Below, one piece after another: positions 8,197-16,621 of a stretch of DNA of 64,000 nucleotides. The stretch lies in the NCBI GenBank assembly GCA_005881435.1, contig VBHP01000027.1, positions 18,408-82,407 on the forward strand, read 5' to 3'. The notes beneath the pieces are model-generated. The model was not told where the DNA came from and searched no databases. It saw only the letters and a list, made by a program, of their open reading frames with translations. Origin of the DNA: Chloroflexota bacterium. GTDB taxonomy: Bacteria > Chloroflexota > Limnocylindria > P2-11E > CF-107. Both the position numbers and the translations under genes were made by a program. Within the stretch, counting starts at the first letter, position 1, and the number at the start of each line of letters is the position of its first letter.

Positions 8197-10950
8197 GTGC
8201 AGTCGCTGGTCCCTGAAGGCGACGCGCGACCGAGCGCCGACCTCTCTGAACGTCCGTTTGTGCCACCCCGGCGGGCGCTGCTTGCCGGCGAGCGGCTGCT
8301 CCGCGCCATCCGTCGATGGGCGGGTCTGGTCGGTATCGCCATGATCGTCGGGGCGGTGGTCTCCTTTGGCGTCAGCCGGGTGATCCCGCCCGAATATCGC
8401 GCGACCGCACAGTTGTATCTGGCGCCCGCTCCCAACGCGACGGCATCGGTCGACATCGTCGGCGGCCAGAACCTCGCGCGTAGTTACGCGCAGCTGGCCA
8501 ACAGTTCGGTGGTGCTTCGGGCGGCGATGGATGATGTCGGCTGGACCGACCTGAAGACGTTCCGCGATTTGGCCAACAGCGCCTGGGTCCGCGATACCTC
8601 GATCATCACGGTCAGCTTCAAGCATGGCAACGCTGACTTCGCCGCCCGCGCCGCGAACGCGATCGCCAACGCGTTCATCGTCCAGAGCCGCAGCTTGCAG
8701 TCCTCCCTGCAAGGCACCGCCGTACAGCAGCTCGACGAGCAGATCAAGCAGCTGCAGGACGATATCAAAGGGCTCGACGTGCAGATCGCCGCCACCGCGC
8801 AACAGGCGCAGAAGGTCCAGCTCGACAGTCAGCGACAGACCAAGCAGCAGACGCTCGCGCAGCTCCTGATGACGCGCGACGACATCAGTCTCGCCGCGGC
8901 TCGGGCGCAGAACACGGTCAGCCTTTGGGAGGCGGCGGTGGCGCCGGCCGAGCCGGACTCGCCGCACGTCGGCCTCAACACCGCGCTCGGCGCCATCGTG
9001 GCCGGCCTCCTCGTGATCCTCGCGATCGGGATGCTCGGCTACGTGGAGGACCGCATCACCGATTTCGACGCGATGCACGAGAAGCTCGGGATCACGCCGC
9101 TGGCCGAGGTCTACCGCGCCGGCCCCAGCGAGACCGCTGCCGGCATGCTCTTCGTCCGCGACGCGCCGATGTCACCGGACGCAGAAGCGTTCCGCGGATT
9201 GCGCACGAACATCCTGTTCGCGAGTCCCGATCGCCGCCCGCGGACGATCCTCGTCACATCCGCTCTGCCGCTCGAGGGCAAGTCCGTCGTCAGCGCCAAC
9301 CTCGCGCTGGCGTTCGCTCAAGCCGGCTCGCCCACCGTGCTCATCGATGCGGACCTGCGCCGGCCGTCGCAGCACCGGCTCTTCGGGCTGGACTCGTCGA
9401 AAGGCCTGACCACGTTGTTGACAGCGGACGACCCGCTCGGCCGGCTCGATGCGTTCAGCGTGGCTCCGAATCTGCACGTCGTGCCCTCTGGTCCTCTGCC
9501 ACCGGATCCCGCCGAGTTCCTGTCATCGGCCCGCATGTCGACTCTTCTCGAGCTGCTCGCGAAGCGCGCGCCGAACGCGACCGTCATCGTGGACACGAGC
9601 CCGACGCTTGCCGTCACCGACGCGATCGCGCTCTCCGCCAAGGTCGACGCCTGCCTCGTCGTGGTCGACGCCGCTCGTACGCGCACTGGCTCGGCGATCC
9701 GCACGGTCGAGTCGCTGCGACGCGTGCGGGCCCGCATCGTCGGCGGCGTCGTGAACAAGGTCCGCTCGACACCGGCAGGCTATTACGGTTACTACGGCCC
9801 AGGCGATGCGCGCAAGAACGCGTCGCGCGCGTCGGGGATCCGCCTCCCTTTTTCTAGCCGCTGGCTTCTCGTTCCGCTTATCGGGATCGTCGTGCTCGGT
9901 GCGGGCGCGCTGTTCGCGCGTGCCGGTCAGACCGTAGTGCCTGAAGCGCCGCGTAAGACGGTCTCCCTCGAGCGCGCGATCGAAGAGCTGGCGGCGGCGC
10001 GCGCGGCCTGGGAGGGCGACCTGCATGACGCGAGCAGCGCGCGCTCACGTCTCGAGAGCGCGGATGCCTATCTCGCTGACGCCACCGCCGCGGGAGCAGA
10101 CGCCACGCGTGTCTCATCCGTCGCGCAGGACGTCGCCAGGCTTCGCGCGACCCTCGACGCCGCGCCGGCCAAGAGTGCGCTGGTGGTGAATCTGGCGAAG
10201 CTGGACAAGGCCGCGATGCCGACACAGATCGTGATCGCGGGTGTGACGTATGCCCTCGACAGCGGGACGCAGAAGATCTGGCGCATCGACACCGACGGAT
10301 CCGCCACGGCGGTCATCCAGAAAGGGCTCGCGGGGATCGGGTCACCGCAGCGCATGGCGGTGGCGGGCGATGTGCTGTACGTGCTCGACGACGGCGGGAA
10401 GATCTTCAAGTGGCAGCGCGAAACGTTGACGCCGCTGTCCGTGGCTGATCGCCGCTACAAGGACGTGGCCCAATTTGTCGTCGTCGCGAACAGCATGTAC
10501 GTGCTCGACAAGACCAGTGCTCAGGTGTGGAGGTACCAACTCGTCGTGGGCGGCTTCGCCGCGCCGGTCGCGCTGCTCGACCAGCCGGTCCCCGGCACGC
10601 CGCGGAGCCTGGCCGTGGACAGCGACATCTGGATCGTGACGACCGACGCGCAGGTGCTGCGTTATCACATCAACGCCGGAGCGACAACCGCCTCGCGCGT
10701 GCCCTTCGATATCCACTGGACCGCCGACGCCGCGCTGCCGATCGACCTGCAAGTCCGCGACGGCGACTCGCGGCTCTTCCTGCTCGACGATCGTGCGCGT
10801 CGCTTCATCGTCGTCGACCGCGACGGCCGCGAAATCGCACGGATCGCGACGGCGCCCGAGCTCCCGCGACCCATCGCGTTCGCGATCTCAGGCGACGGCA
10901 TCCTGAGCGCTAACGAGGGCACGATCCAGCGCACGCCGATCCCGAAGTAG
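8197..10950 (+). CDS. Fused Wzz chain-length regulator / BY-kinase / membrane-anchored beta-propeller
   Basis: 917 residues. A Wzz-type region has TM segments at about 42-60 and 262-281 flanking an extracytoplasmic coiled coil (about 165-235). A tyrosine-kinase ATPase domain (about 310-525) follows with Walker A 'ALPLEGKS' (355-362), Walker A' 'VLIDADLRRP' (381-390) and Walker B 'VIVDTSP' (463-469). A Tyr-rich cluster at 529-533 resembles the autophosphorylated tail of BY-kinases. BY-kinases normally end there; this protein continues with a third TM (about 556-576), a helical stretch and a repeat-rich C-terminus (675-917) with 'VLYVLDDGGKIFKW' and 'SMYVLDKTSAQVWRY' blades typical of beta-propellers. 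It should set glycan chain length and couple kinase state to export. The start is GTG with no clear RBS; GTG 8260 is an alternative. Confidence 0.88.
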   Translation: MQSLVPEGDARPSADLSERPFVPPRRALLAGERLLRAIRRWAGLVGIAMIVGAVVSFGVSRVIPPEYRATAQLYLAPAPNATASVDIVGGQNLARSYAQLANSSVVLRAAMDDVGWTDLKTFRDLANSAWVRDTSIITVSFKHGNADFAARAANAIANAFIVQSRSLQSSLQGTAVQQLDEQIKQLQDDIKGLDVQIAATAQQAQKVQLDSQRQTKQQTLAQLLMTRDDISLAAARAQNTVSLWEAAVAPAEPDSPHVGLNTALGAIVAGLLVILAIGMLGYVEDRITDFDAMHEKLGITPLAEVYRAGPSETAAGMLFVRDAPMSPDAEAFRGLRTNILFASPDRRPRTILVTSALPLEGKSVVSANLALAFAQAGSPTVLIDADLRRPSQHRLFGLDSSKGLTTLLTADDPLGRLDAFSVAPNLHVVPSGPLPPDPAEFLSSARMSTLLELLAKRAPNATVIVDTSPTLAVTDAIALSAKVDACLVVVDAARTRTGSAIRTVESLRRVRARIVGGVVNKVRSTPAGYYGYYGPGDARKNASRASGIRLPFSSRWLLVPLIGIVVLGAGALFARAGQTVVPEAPRKTVSLERAIEELAAARAAWEGDLHDASSARSRLESADAYLADATAAGADATRVSSVAQDVARLRATLDAAPAKSALVVNLAKLDKAAMPTQIVIAGVTYALDSGTQKIWRIDTDGSATAVIQKGLAGIGSPQRMAVAGDVLYVLDDGGKIFKWQRETLTPLSVADRRYKDVAQFVVVANSMYVLDKTSAQVWRYQLVVGGFAAPVALLDQPVPGTPRSLAVDSDIWIVTTDAQVLRYHINAGATTASRVPFDIHWTADAALPIDLQVRDGDSRLFLLDDRARRFIVVDRDGREIARIATAPELPRPIAFAISGDGILSANEGTIQRTPIPK

Positions 10951-10958
10951 GCCACGGC

Positions 10959-12977
10959 TTGCGCGCGGCGACCGCCGCGACGACCCGTTTCGATTTCGCC
11001 GGCTCGACGGTGCGTCGCGCGATCGTCGCCCTGGTCGCGTTGAAGCTCGCGGGTATCGTCCTGGTGATCGATCCGCAGGGCCTGCAGTCCTTCGACTTTC
11101 CGAAGTCTCTCTTCTCACGAGCGCTGGCGTGGCTCATCGGTGGATGCATCGTCATCGCGTTCGTGCGATACGGCGCGGGGATCCTCCCGCGGACGCGCTT
11201 GCATCTCTTCGTGGCCGGGTTCGCGGCGGCGGCGACGCTATCGGCGATCGTCGCACCGGTGCCCTACGTCGCCCTCTTCGGCGACCAGGACAGCTATCTC
11301 GGCCTCAGCCTCATCGCCGACATGCTGGTCCTGTATCTCGGGCTCGCGATCGCCTTCCGCGATCGCGACGACGCGCTCGCCCTCACGGCGCCGCTCGCGG
11401 CCGCCGGCGTCATTGCGCTGCTGTACGGCGCGATACAGCGGGCTGGACTCGATCCAATTCGCTGGACCGAGGATGCCGGCGCGCGTCCGTTCTCGACATT
11501 CGGGCACCCCGACGACTTCGGTTTCGCCCTGGCGCTTCTCTTCGCCGCCGCGGCCGCGATCGCGGTCGGTCCGAACACGCCGTCAGTCGCTCGCGCAGCC
11601 GCGGGCGTGTTCGCCCTTGCGGCCCTGGTGATGGCGGGCTTCGTCGCGACGCGGGGAACCCTTCTCGGCGTCGGCGCTGCGGCCGTCGCGATCGTGTGTG
11701 TGCGTGGGGCCTTCACCACGTGGCAGCTCGGACGCGCTGTGCTGGTGATCACGATCGCCCTGGCTGGCCTCGCGGCCGTGCTCGTGCTGACCCCCCTTGG
11801 TGCGCGCGCGCGCGGCGTGGCATCCGGTGCGCCGATCGTGGATCGCGCGCTTATCTACGCGAGCGCGATCGATGCATTCGCGGATCGGCCGCTCCTCGGC
11901 TACGGGCCCGATGGGTTCGCGATCGCCTATCCAGCCCACCGCCTCGCCGAGAGCGCGGGCATCCTCGGCCCGGCTCGGCCACAGGTGTCGGCGCACGACT
12001 GGGTGCTCCAGGCCGCGGTCTCGTATGGCGCGATCGGGCTCGCCACGCTCGTCGTGCTCATCGTCGCCGGGACGCTGGCGCTCGCGCGCGCGTTCCAGCG
12101 TCATCGCGTCCTCGCCGGTTCGCTGCTCGCGGCGTGGTGCGCCTATTGGGTGCAAGGTCTCGTCACCGTCGGATCCGTCAGCGTCGATTGGGTTCCCTGG
12201 CTCGCGCTCGGTGTCGCCGCCGCGCTCACCGGAAGCCGCGCGCGCCACGTCCCGCTGCGACATCGCGCCCTTGTGCTCTCGACCGCCACGGCGGCGGTTT
12301 GCGTCGTGGGCGTGGCCGCGGGAGCCGTTGCGTTCGCCGCGAATCGCGATGCCTGGCGCGCCGGCGTGGAGGACAGCGTTGTCGCGTCGCGCGCGGGCGA
12401 GCTCGCGGTCGCGCGTGATCCCGGACGGGCGACGTACTGGAACCGCCTGGGGCTTGCGCTCGAACGGAATGGGCGGATCGAGGAGGCTGGGCGCGCGTAT
12501 GCGGAGGCAGCGCGCCGCGCACCGTATCGCGCGACGTTCTGGTCCAACCTGACGTGGATCCGGCTTCGTCAGGGCGACGTGGCGGCCGCGGTCACCGCCT
12601 CGAGGATCGCTGTCACGCGCGATCCGAATGATCCGTTCGCCTCCTACGCTCTGGCCGAAGCGCTGCGCGCGTCGGGCGATTGCGACGAGGCGCTCAGCGC
12701 GGCCCGCGTGGCGATGTGGCTCTATCACGATGGACCCGGTTTCTCGCGGGCCCTCGCGCGCGCTGCGCTGTGCAGCACCGATCCAGGGCATGCTCGCTCG
12801 ATCCTCGAGCAAGCAGTGGTCTGGGATAGCGCTGAAATCCACGCGGCACTGGCGAGCCTGCTCTACACCGCAGGCGACACCGAGCTGGCCAGACTGCACG
12901 CCGCGCGGGCGCTGCAGATCGATCCAAAGAACGCTGTCGCTTTGTCTGTGCTGAGCGCTCTCACGCCGTCTCGATAA
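10959..12977 (+). CDS. O-antigen ligase/polymerase-like membrane protein with C-terminal TPR
   Basis: 672 residues. About 450 residues of hydrophobic segments are followed by a TPR region (about 480-672; for example 'YWNRLGLALERNGRIEEAGRAY'). The loop containing 'RPFSTFGHPDDFGFALAL' is the usual O-antigen ligase family signature. These enzymes polymerise or transfer undecaprenyl-linked glycans on the outer face of the membrane. TPR-fused versions are common in bacteria without LPS and often act in polysaccharide or S-layer glycan transfer. The start is TTG at 10959, 8 bp after the Wzz-kinase stop, so the two are probably co-transcribed. The acceptor is unknown. Confidence 0.85.
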   Translation: MRAATAATTRFDFAGSTVRRAIVALVALKLAGIVLVIDPQGLQSFDFPKSLFSRALAWLIGGCIVIAFVRYGAGILPRTRLHLFVAGFAAAATLSAIVAPVPYVALFGDQDSYLGLSLIADMLVLYLGLAIAFRDRDDALALTAPLAAAGVIALLYGAIQRAGLDPIRWTEDAGARPFSTFGHPDDFGFALALLFAAAAAIAVGPNTPSVARAAAGVFALAALVMAGFVATRGTLLGVGAAAVAIVCVRGAFTTWQLGRAVLVITIALAGLAAVLVLTPLGARARGVASGAPIVDRALIYASAIDAFADRPLLGYGPDGFAIAYPAHRLAESAGILGPARPQVSAHDWVLQAAVSYGAIGLATLVVLIVAGTLALARAFQRHRVLAGSLLAAWCAYWVQGLVTVGSVSVDWVPWLALGVAAALTGSRARHVPLRHRALVLSTATAAVCVVGVAAGAVAFAANRDAWRAGVEDSVVASRAGELAVARDPGRATYWNRLGLALERNGRIEEAGRAYAEAARRAPYRATFWSNLTWIRLRQGDVAAAVTASRIAVTRDPNDPFASYALAEALRASGDCDEALSAARVAMWLYHDGPGFSRALARAALCSTDPGHARSILEQAVVWDSAEIHAALASLLYTAGDTELARLHAARALQIDPKNAVALSVLSALTPSR

Positions 12978-13013
12978 GCGATCGCTCTCTAACTTTCCGG
13001 TGAGGTGAGCCGT

Positions 13014-13057
13014 CGCTTAACCGCTAGCCGATCGTTAAGGCGAACGGGACGCTTAAC
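13014..13057 (+). promoter_or_regulatory. Cluster of CGCTTAAC / GTTAAGGCG motifs
   Basis: CGCTTAAC occurs at 13014-13021 and again at 13050-13057, with the inverted form GTTAAGGCG at 13034-13042 between them. All lie in the 127-bp gap ahead of the beta-helix gene. A further ATAAGCG occurs at the end of the preceding gene. Repeated, oriented short motifs immediately upstream of a gene suggest binding sites for a regulator, but no promoter hexamers stand out. Confidence 0.35.
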
Positions 13058-13069
13058 AGCGGTCCACAC

Positions 13070-13088
13070 CCGCGGGTCGGGCCCGCGG
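13070..13088 (+). promoter_or_regulatory. Leader hairpin upstream of the beta-helix gene RBS
   Basis: A perfect 7-bp GC stem (13070-13076 with 13082-13088) and 5-nt loop ends 5 bp before the GGAGG ribosome-binding site at 13094-13098. It has no U-tract. It could stabilise the mRNA or modulate translation; the role is inferred. Confidence 0.3.
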
Positions 13089-13104
13089 TTCGTGGAGGAT
13101 CTCC

Positions 13105-14892
13105 GTGCGCCGACAACTTGCCCTGCCCGCGCTTGCCCTCATCCTCGTCGCCGCTTCGTTCGCTGTGGTCAACGCGGCGCAGCCGCGTGATGCGACGCCC
13201 ACTAGCGATCCATCCGGGACCAGCGCCGCCACGCTTCGGGGATCTGGCCCGCTCGCGGCCGCTCCGGCGTCAGCGGCGGTAGCGACTCAGACGCGCACCG
13301 CGAGCGCGGCAGCGTCCTCCGCGACGCCGCTGACGGCCACGTCGAGCCCAGCGACAGCGCCGCGAACGTCGACGCCGTCGAGCGCCGCACCGGTCGCGTC
13401 TCCACCGGCGACTTCAGTCCCCTCGAGCGCCATCGCGACGACAGTGCCGACCTTCCCACCCAGCGCCGCGCCGACCTTAAGCTCCACGCCCGTCCCGACG
13501 GCCGCCCTAACCGCCGCGCCGACGTCAACGTCCACGCCCATCCCGACGGCCGCGCCGACGGTCGCGCCGACGGTCGCTCCGACACCGACTCCCACCGTCG
13601 CGCCGACTCCGATTCCCACGGCGCCCACGTCCGCCCCGCAAACTGGGACGCTCGTCACCGCATTCGGCGCCACCGGCGACGGACGGACCGACGACACCGC
13701 CGCCATTCTGGCCGCGCGAGACGCTGCCGGTTCTGGTGGCACCGTCATCTTCCCGGCCGGTACATACCTCGTCTCGAGCCTGACCTTGAACGTTGCGGGG
13801 CAGCGCTGGTCGCTGAACGCGGCCGCGGTACTGCGCCTGCGTGCCGGTGCGAATGCGTCGATGGTCCGGCTCTCGGCTGCGGATGCGAAGATCTCCGGCG
13901 GTCACATCGACGGCAACGCCTCCGCGCAGTCGAGCTCGGGGACGTGCGTCGTGGTGACGGGCGATCGCGCCGCGGTCGAGAACGTCGACATCGGGGCCTG
14001 CCTCGGCTGGGGTATTTACGTACGTGGCGCCGACAATGTGCGCATCGCCGGGAACACGGTCCAGGACACCGGCGATGCCGCGATCTTCGCCGAGAACGAC
14101 GAGTCCAGCGGCGCGAACAACGGCGTCTACGACGGCAACACCGTGCGGCGCACGCAGCGCTCCGGTGCCGGCGGGATCATCGTGCACGGCAACGGGGCGA
14201 TCGCTTCGACGGGCTCGCGCATCACCAACAACCGCGTTGAGAACGTCGCGCAGATCTCGATCGAAGTCTGGGGCAAGGCCTCCAGCGCCACGATCAACAA
14301 CAACGTCACCGTCGGCGGCGACATGGGCATCTCGGTCGACACCTCCGACGACACGCAGGTCCTGGGGAACACGGTGCGCGGCGCGCGGACCTACGGCATC
14401 GAGAGTGCGGGATCGCAGCGCGTCACGATCCGGGGGAACACCGTCGACGAGACCGGCGTGGCGAACGGCACCGGCATCGCCCTCACCGGCATCAACGCGA
14501 CCTCACATTCGAACATCCTCGACCAGAATCACCTCACCGGCGTGAACCGCGGCATCCAGCTGAATGTCGGCGCGAACGACAACACCATCACCGCGAACCT
14601 GATCGAGACCTGGACGACCTTCGGCGTGGAGATCATCGGCAGTTTGCGCGTACGCGTCTCCGGCAATACGGTCGCGGCTGGCGGCAGCCAGGGGGTTGCG
14701 CTGGACAATTCCAGCAACGTCGACATTCTGAACAACATTTTCCGCACCGCACAGACGGCCGTCGGCCTCTATGGACACGGGGGCACGACCGTCGACTTCA
14801 TCACCGTGACCGGGAATGCGCTGGAAAGCGTGGGCCTCGGGCTGTCGCGGGCGGGCGCCATCGGAACGCACATCACCTACGACGGCCCCTAG
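13105..14892 (+). CDS. Secreted right-handed parallel beta-helix protein (pectate-lyase-3-like)
   Basis: 595 residues. A signal peptide (first ~24 residues, 'ALPALALILVAASFAVVNA') is followed by a long Ser/Thr/Pro/Ala linker to about residue 175. Next comes 'FGATGDGRTDDTAAILAARD' and 'GTVIFPAGTYLVSSLTL', the start of Pectate_lyase_3-type beta-helices, then many NTV/GNTV coils to the end. Such proteins bind, cleave or epimerise extracellular polysaccharide. The start is GTG at 13105 with GGAGG at 13094-13098. It converges with metallophosphatase copy 2 and the two stop codons share one CTAG. It may be a lyase or epimerase acting on the locus's own polymer; the catalytic residues cannot be assigned. 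Confidence 0.85.
   Translation: MRRQLALPALALILVAASFAVVNAAQPRDATPTSDPSGTSAATLRGSGPLAAAPASAAVATQTRTASAAASSATPLTATSSPATAPRTSTPSSAAPVASPPATSVPSSAIATTVPTFPPSAAPTLSSTPVPTAALTAAPTSTSTPIPTAAPTVAPTVAPTPTPTVAPTPIPTAPTSAPQTGTLVTAFGATGDGRTDDTAAILAARDAAGSGGTVIFPAGTYLVSSLTLNVAGQRWSLNAAAVLRLRAGANASMVRLSAADAKISGGHIDGNASAQSSSGTCVVVTGDRAAVENVDIGACLGWGIYVRGADNVRIAGNTVQDTGDAAIFAENDESSGANNGVYDGNTVRRTQRSGAGGIIVHGNGAIASTGSRITNNRVENVAQISIEVWGKASSATINNNVTVGGDMGISVDTSDDTQVLGNTVRGARTYGIESAGSQRVTIRGNTVDETGVANGTGIALTGINATSHSNILDQNHLTGVNRGIQLNVGANDNTITANLIETWTTFGVEIIGSLRVRVSGNTVAAGGSQGVALDNSSNVDILNNIFRTAQTAVGLYGHGGTTVDFITVTGNALESVGLGLSRAGAIGTHITYDGP
13490..13625 (+). repeat. Low-complexity Pro/Thr/Ala linker-coding repeat
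   Basis: Imperfect tandem units coding for variations of Ala-Pro-Thr-Val/Pro-Ile-Pro-Thr, within the linker of the beta-helix protein. This is a typical extended, possibly O-glycosylated, spacer. The DNA repeats could allow slippage-driven length changes in frame. Confidence 0.6.
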
Positions 14893-15848
14893 TGACAGCG
14901 GCTCTCCCCTGAATCGAGCGTCGAGCCGTCGCTCGCGATGAACGACCAGGCGTAACGGTCCGAATACAGCTCAAGGCGGATGACGCCGTACGTGCTCGTG
15001 CGCACGAACTCGCTGTTGCGCGCCCGCGCCACGATCTGACGCAACTCTCCCCCGCCGGTACCGACGACGAACTGGCGGACGCCCCGAGCGGCGTCGGGAT
15101 TGCCCAGACCGTCCTGCGGCGCGAACCGCTCGTACTCGTGGTCGTGGCCCGACAGGACGACTTCGGCGCCGCGGTCGTAGAGCAGCTGCCAGATGTCGCT
15201 CATCTCGGTCGTCGGTCCGTGTTCACCAGAGCTGAAGCGGGGGTGATGCCAGTACGCAAGGGTGCATCGCGCCGGATGCGCCGCAAGGTCGGCGCTGAGC
15301 CAGGCGTACTGCGGCGAACCCTTCGAGCAGGGCACCTGCTGGCAGTTGCTGTTCAGCACGACGATGTGCCAGCCGCCAGCCGGGTAGCTGTAATAGCCGA
15401 GACCGGCCGGACCTGCGGCGGCACCGAAATACTGGAAGTACGGCGCGGCGTTCGGCGTGTGGTAGTCGTGATTTCCGGGCGTCGGGCGCGTGCGATCGAG
15501 CTCGTGGCCCCACGTCGGCGCGTAACAATCGCGGTACTGCGCGGCGGTCCCGTCCTCGTAGGCGTTGTCGCCGAGGGCGATGACGATGCCCGGGATCCGC
15601 TCGAGCAGATCGCTCGTCGCCCTTTCGCCGCCGCCACACGTGGCGATATCCCCGGCGCCGACGAGGACCGTCGGCGCGTCGACCGGCGGGACGTCGATCG
15701 GCTCGCCATGCGGCGCCGGTGTCTCGCTCACGCGCGATCCGGCCTGCCCAGCGGTCGCAACGGCCGCCGAGACACCGACCGCGATGAGCGCCGCCGCGAG
15801 TCCCAGCGCCACGAACGCGGCCAGCGGTCGACTCGCGATCCGGCGCAC
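14889..15848 (-). CDS. Secreted calcineurin-like metallophosphoesterase, copy 2
   Basis: 319 residues, paralogous along its whole length to the protein at 6438-7400. There is an N-terminal signal-anchor, then 'GAGDIATCGGGE', 'LGDNAYEDGTAAQY', 'PGNHDYHTPN', 'WHHPRFSSGEHG' and 'SGHDHEYERF', ending again in Cys-His. The start is GTG at 15846-15848 and overlaps the wecG-type stop (TAGTG), so it is the last gene of the flippase/APH-like/ligase/WecG operon. That placement suggests the phosphatase acts on a glycan intermediate or a polyprenyl-linked phosphate outside the membrane. The exact substrate is unknown. Confidence 0.88.
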   Translation of the reverse strand: MRRIASRPLAAFVALGLAAALIAVGVSAAVATAGQAGSRVSETPAPHGEPIDVPPVDAPTVLVGAGDIATCGGGERATSDLLERIPGIVIALGDNAYEDGTAAQYRDCYAPTWGHELDRTRPTPGNHDYHTPNAAPYFQYFGAAAGPAGLGYYSYPAGGWHIVVLNSNCQQVPCSKGSPQYAWLSADLAAHPARCTLAYWHHPRFSSGEHGPTTEMSDIWQLLYDRGAEVVLSGHDHEYERFAPQDGLGNPDAARGVRQFVVGTGGGELRQIVARARNSEFVRTSTYGVIRLELYSDRYAWSFIASDGSTLDSGESRCH

Positions 15849-16621
15849 TAGCGTCGTTCCCCGAGATCGCGGACATCCAGAGCCTGGCCGAGGAGGAGCG
15901 CGAGGAACCGGGCGTTCGCGATCGTGTATCGCCTTCCGAGCCGGCGCGGCTCGCTGACGAGACGGAACAGCCACTCGAACCCGGCACGCTGGAGCCACCG
16001 CGGCGCGCGCGGTCGAACGCCGGCATGGAAGTCGAACGCCGCGCCGACCGCGAGAAGCGCAGCCGCGCGAAGGCGCTCGCGGAACCGCGAGATCCACAGA
16101 TACTGCCGGGGCGTGCCGAGGCCGCACCAGACGTAGTCGGGGCGGGCTGCGTTGATGCGGCTCGCGAGCTCGGTCTCCTCGGCGTCGCTCAACGCACGGA
16201 ACGGCGGTGTCTCGCACCCGACGATGCGTAGATCCGGGTAGCGCTCGCGCATCCGCGATGCGAGCCGTTCGGCCACACCGTCCGCTCCACCGTAGAAGAA
16301 GTGCGTCCGGCCATCGGCGCGCGAACGATCCAGCAGCGCCAGCATCATGTCCGGACCGCAGACGCGTTCGACACGGCGCCCCGCCGCGCGCCCGACCCAG
16401 ACCAGGGGCATCCCGTCCGGACAGACGAGGGCCGCGTCACGGAAGGCTTGCGACAGCCGCGGATCGTCACGCGCTTCGACCACGGCATGCGCGGCGCAGA
16501 AGTGCACGTCCAACGGCCGAGCCGTTACCGGCGCGTGCGCGAGCAGCTCGAGGACGTCGGCGAAGCGCAACGGATCGACGTCCATCGCGCCGACGCGATA
16601 TCGCGACGAGCTCGCGGTCAT
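15848..16621 (-). CDS. WecG/TagA/CpsF-family glycosyltransferase
   Basis: 257 residues of the GT26 family, which adds N-acetylmannosaminuronate or a similar sugar to a lipid-linked precursor on the cytoplasmic face. Seen are 'HFCAAHAVVEA', 'VCPDGMPLVWVGR', 'RVCGPDMMLALLD', 'THFFYGGADGVAERLASRM', 'YVWCGLGTPRQYLWI' and 'AVGAAFDFHAGVRPRAPRWL', all standard for the family. The ATG at 16619-16621 overlaps the upstream ligase stop (ATGA). A UDP-sugar dehydrogenase at 22771 could supply a uronate donor. The acceptor and sugar are inferred from the family only. Confidence 0.92.
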   Translation of the reverse strand: MTASSSRYRVGAMDVDPLRFADVLELLAHAPVTARPLDVHFCAAHAVVEARDDPRLSQAFRDAALVCPDGMPLVWVGRAAGRRVERVCGPDMMLALLDRSRADGRTHFFYGGADGVAERLASRMRERYPDLRIVGCETPPFRALSDAEETELASRINAARPDYVWCGLGTPRQYLWISRFRERLRAAALLAVGAAFDFHAGVRPRAPRWLQRAGFEWLFRLVSEPRRLGRRYTIANARFLALLLGQALDVRDLGERR

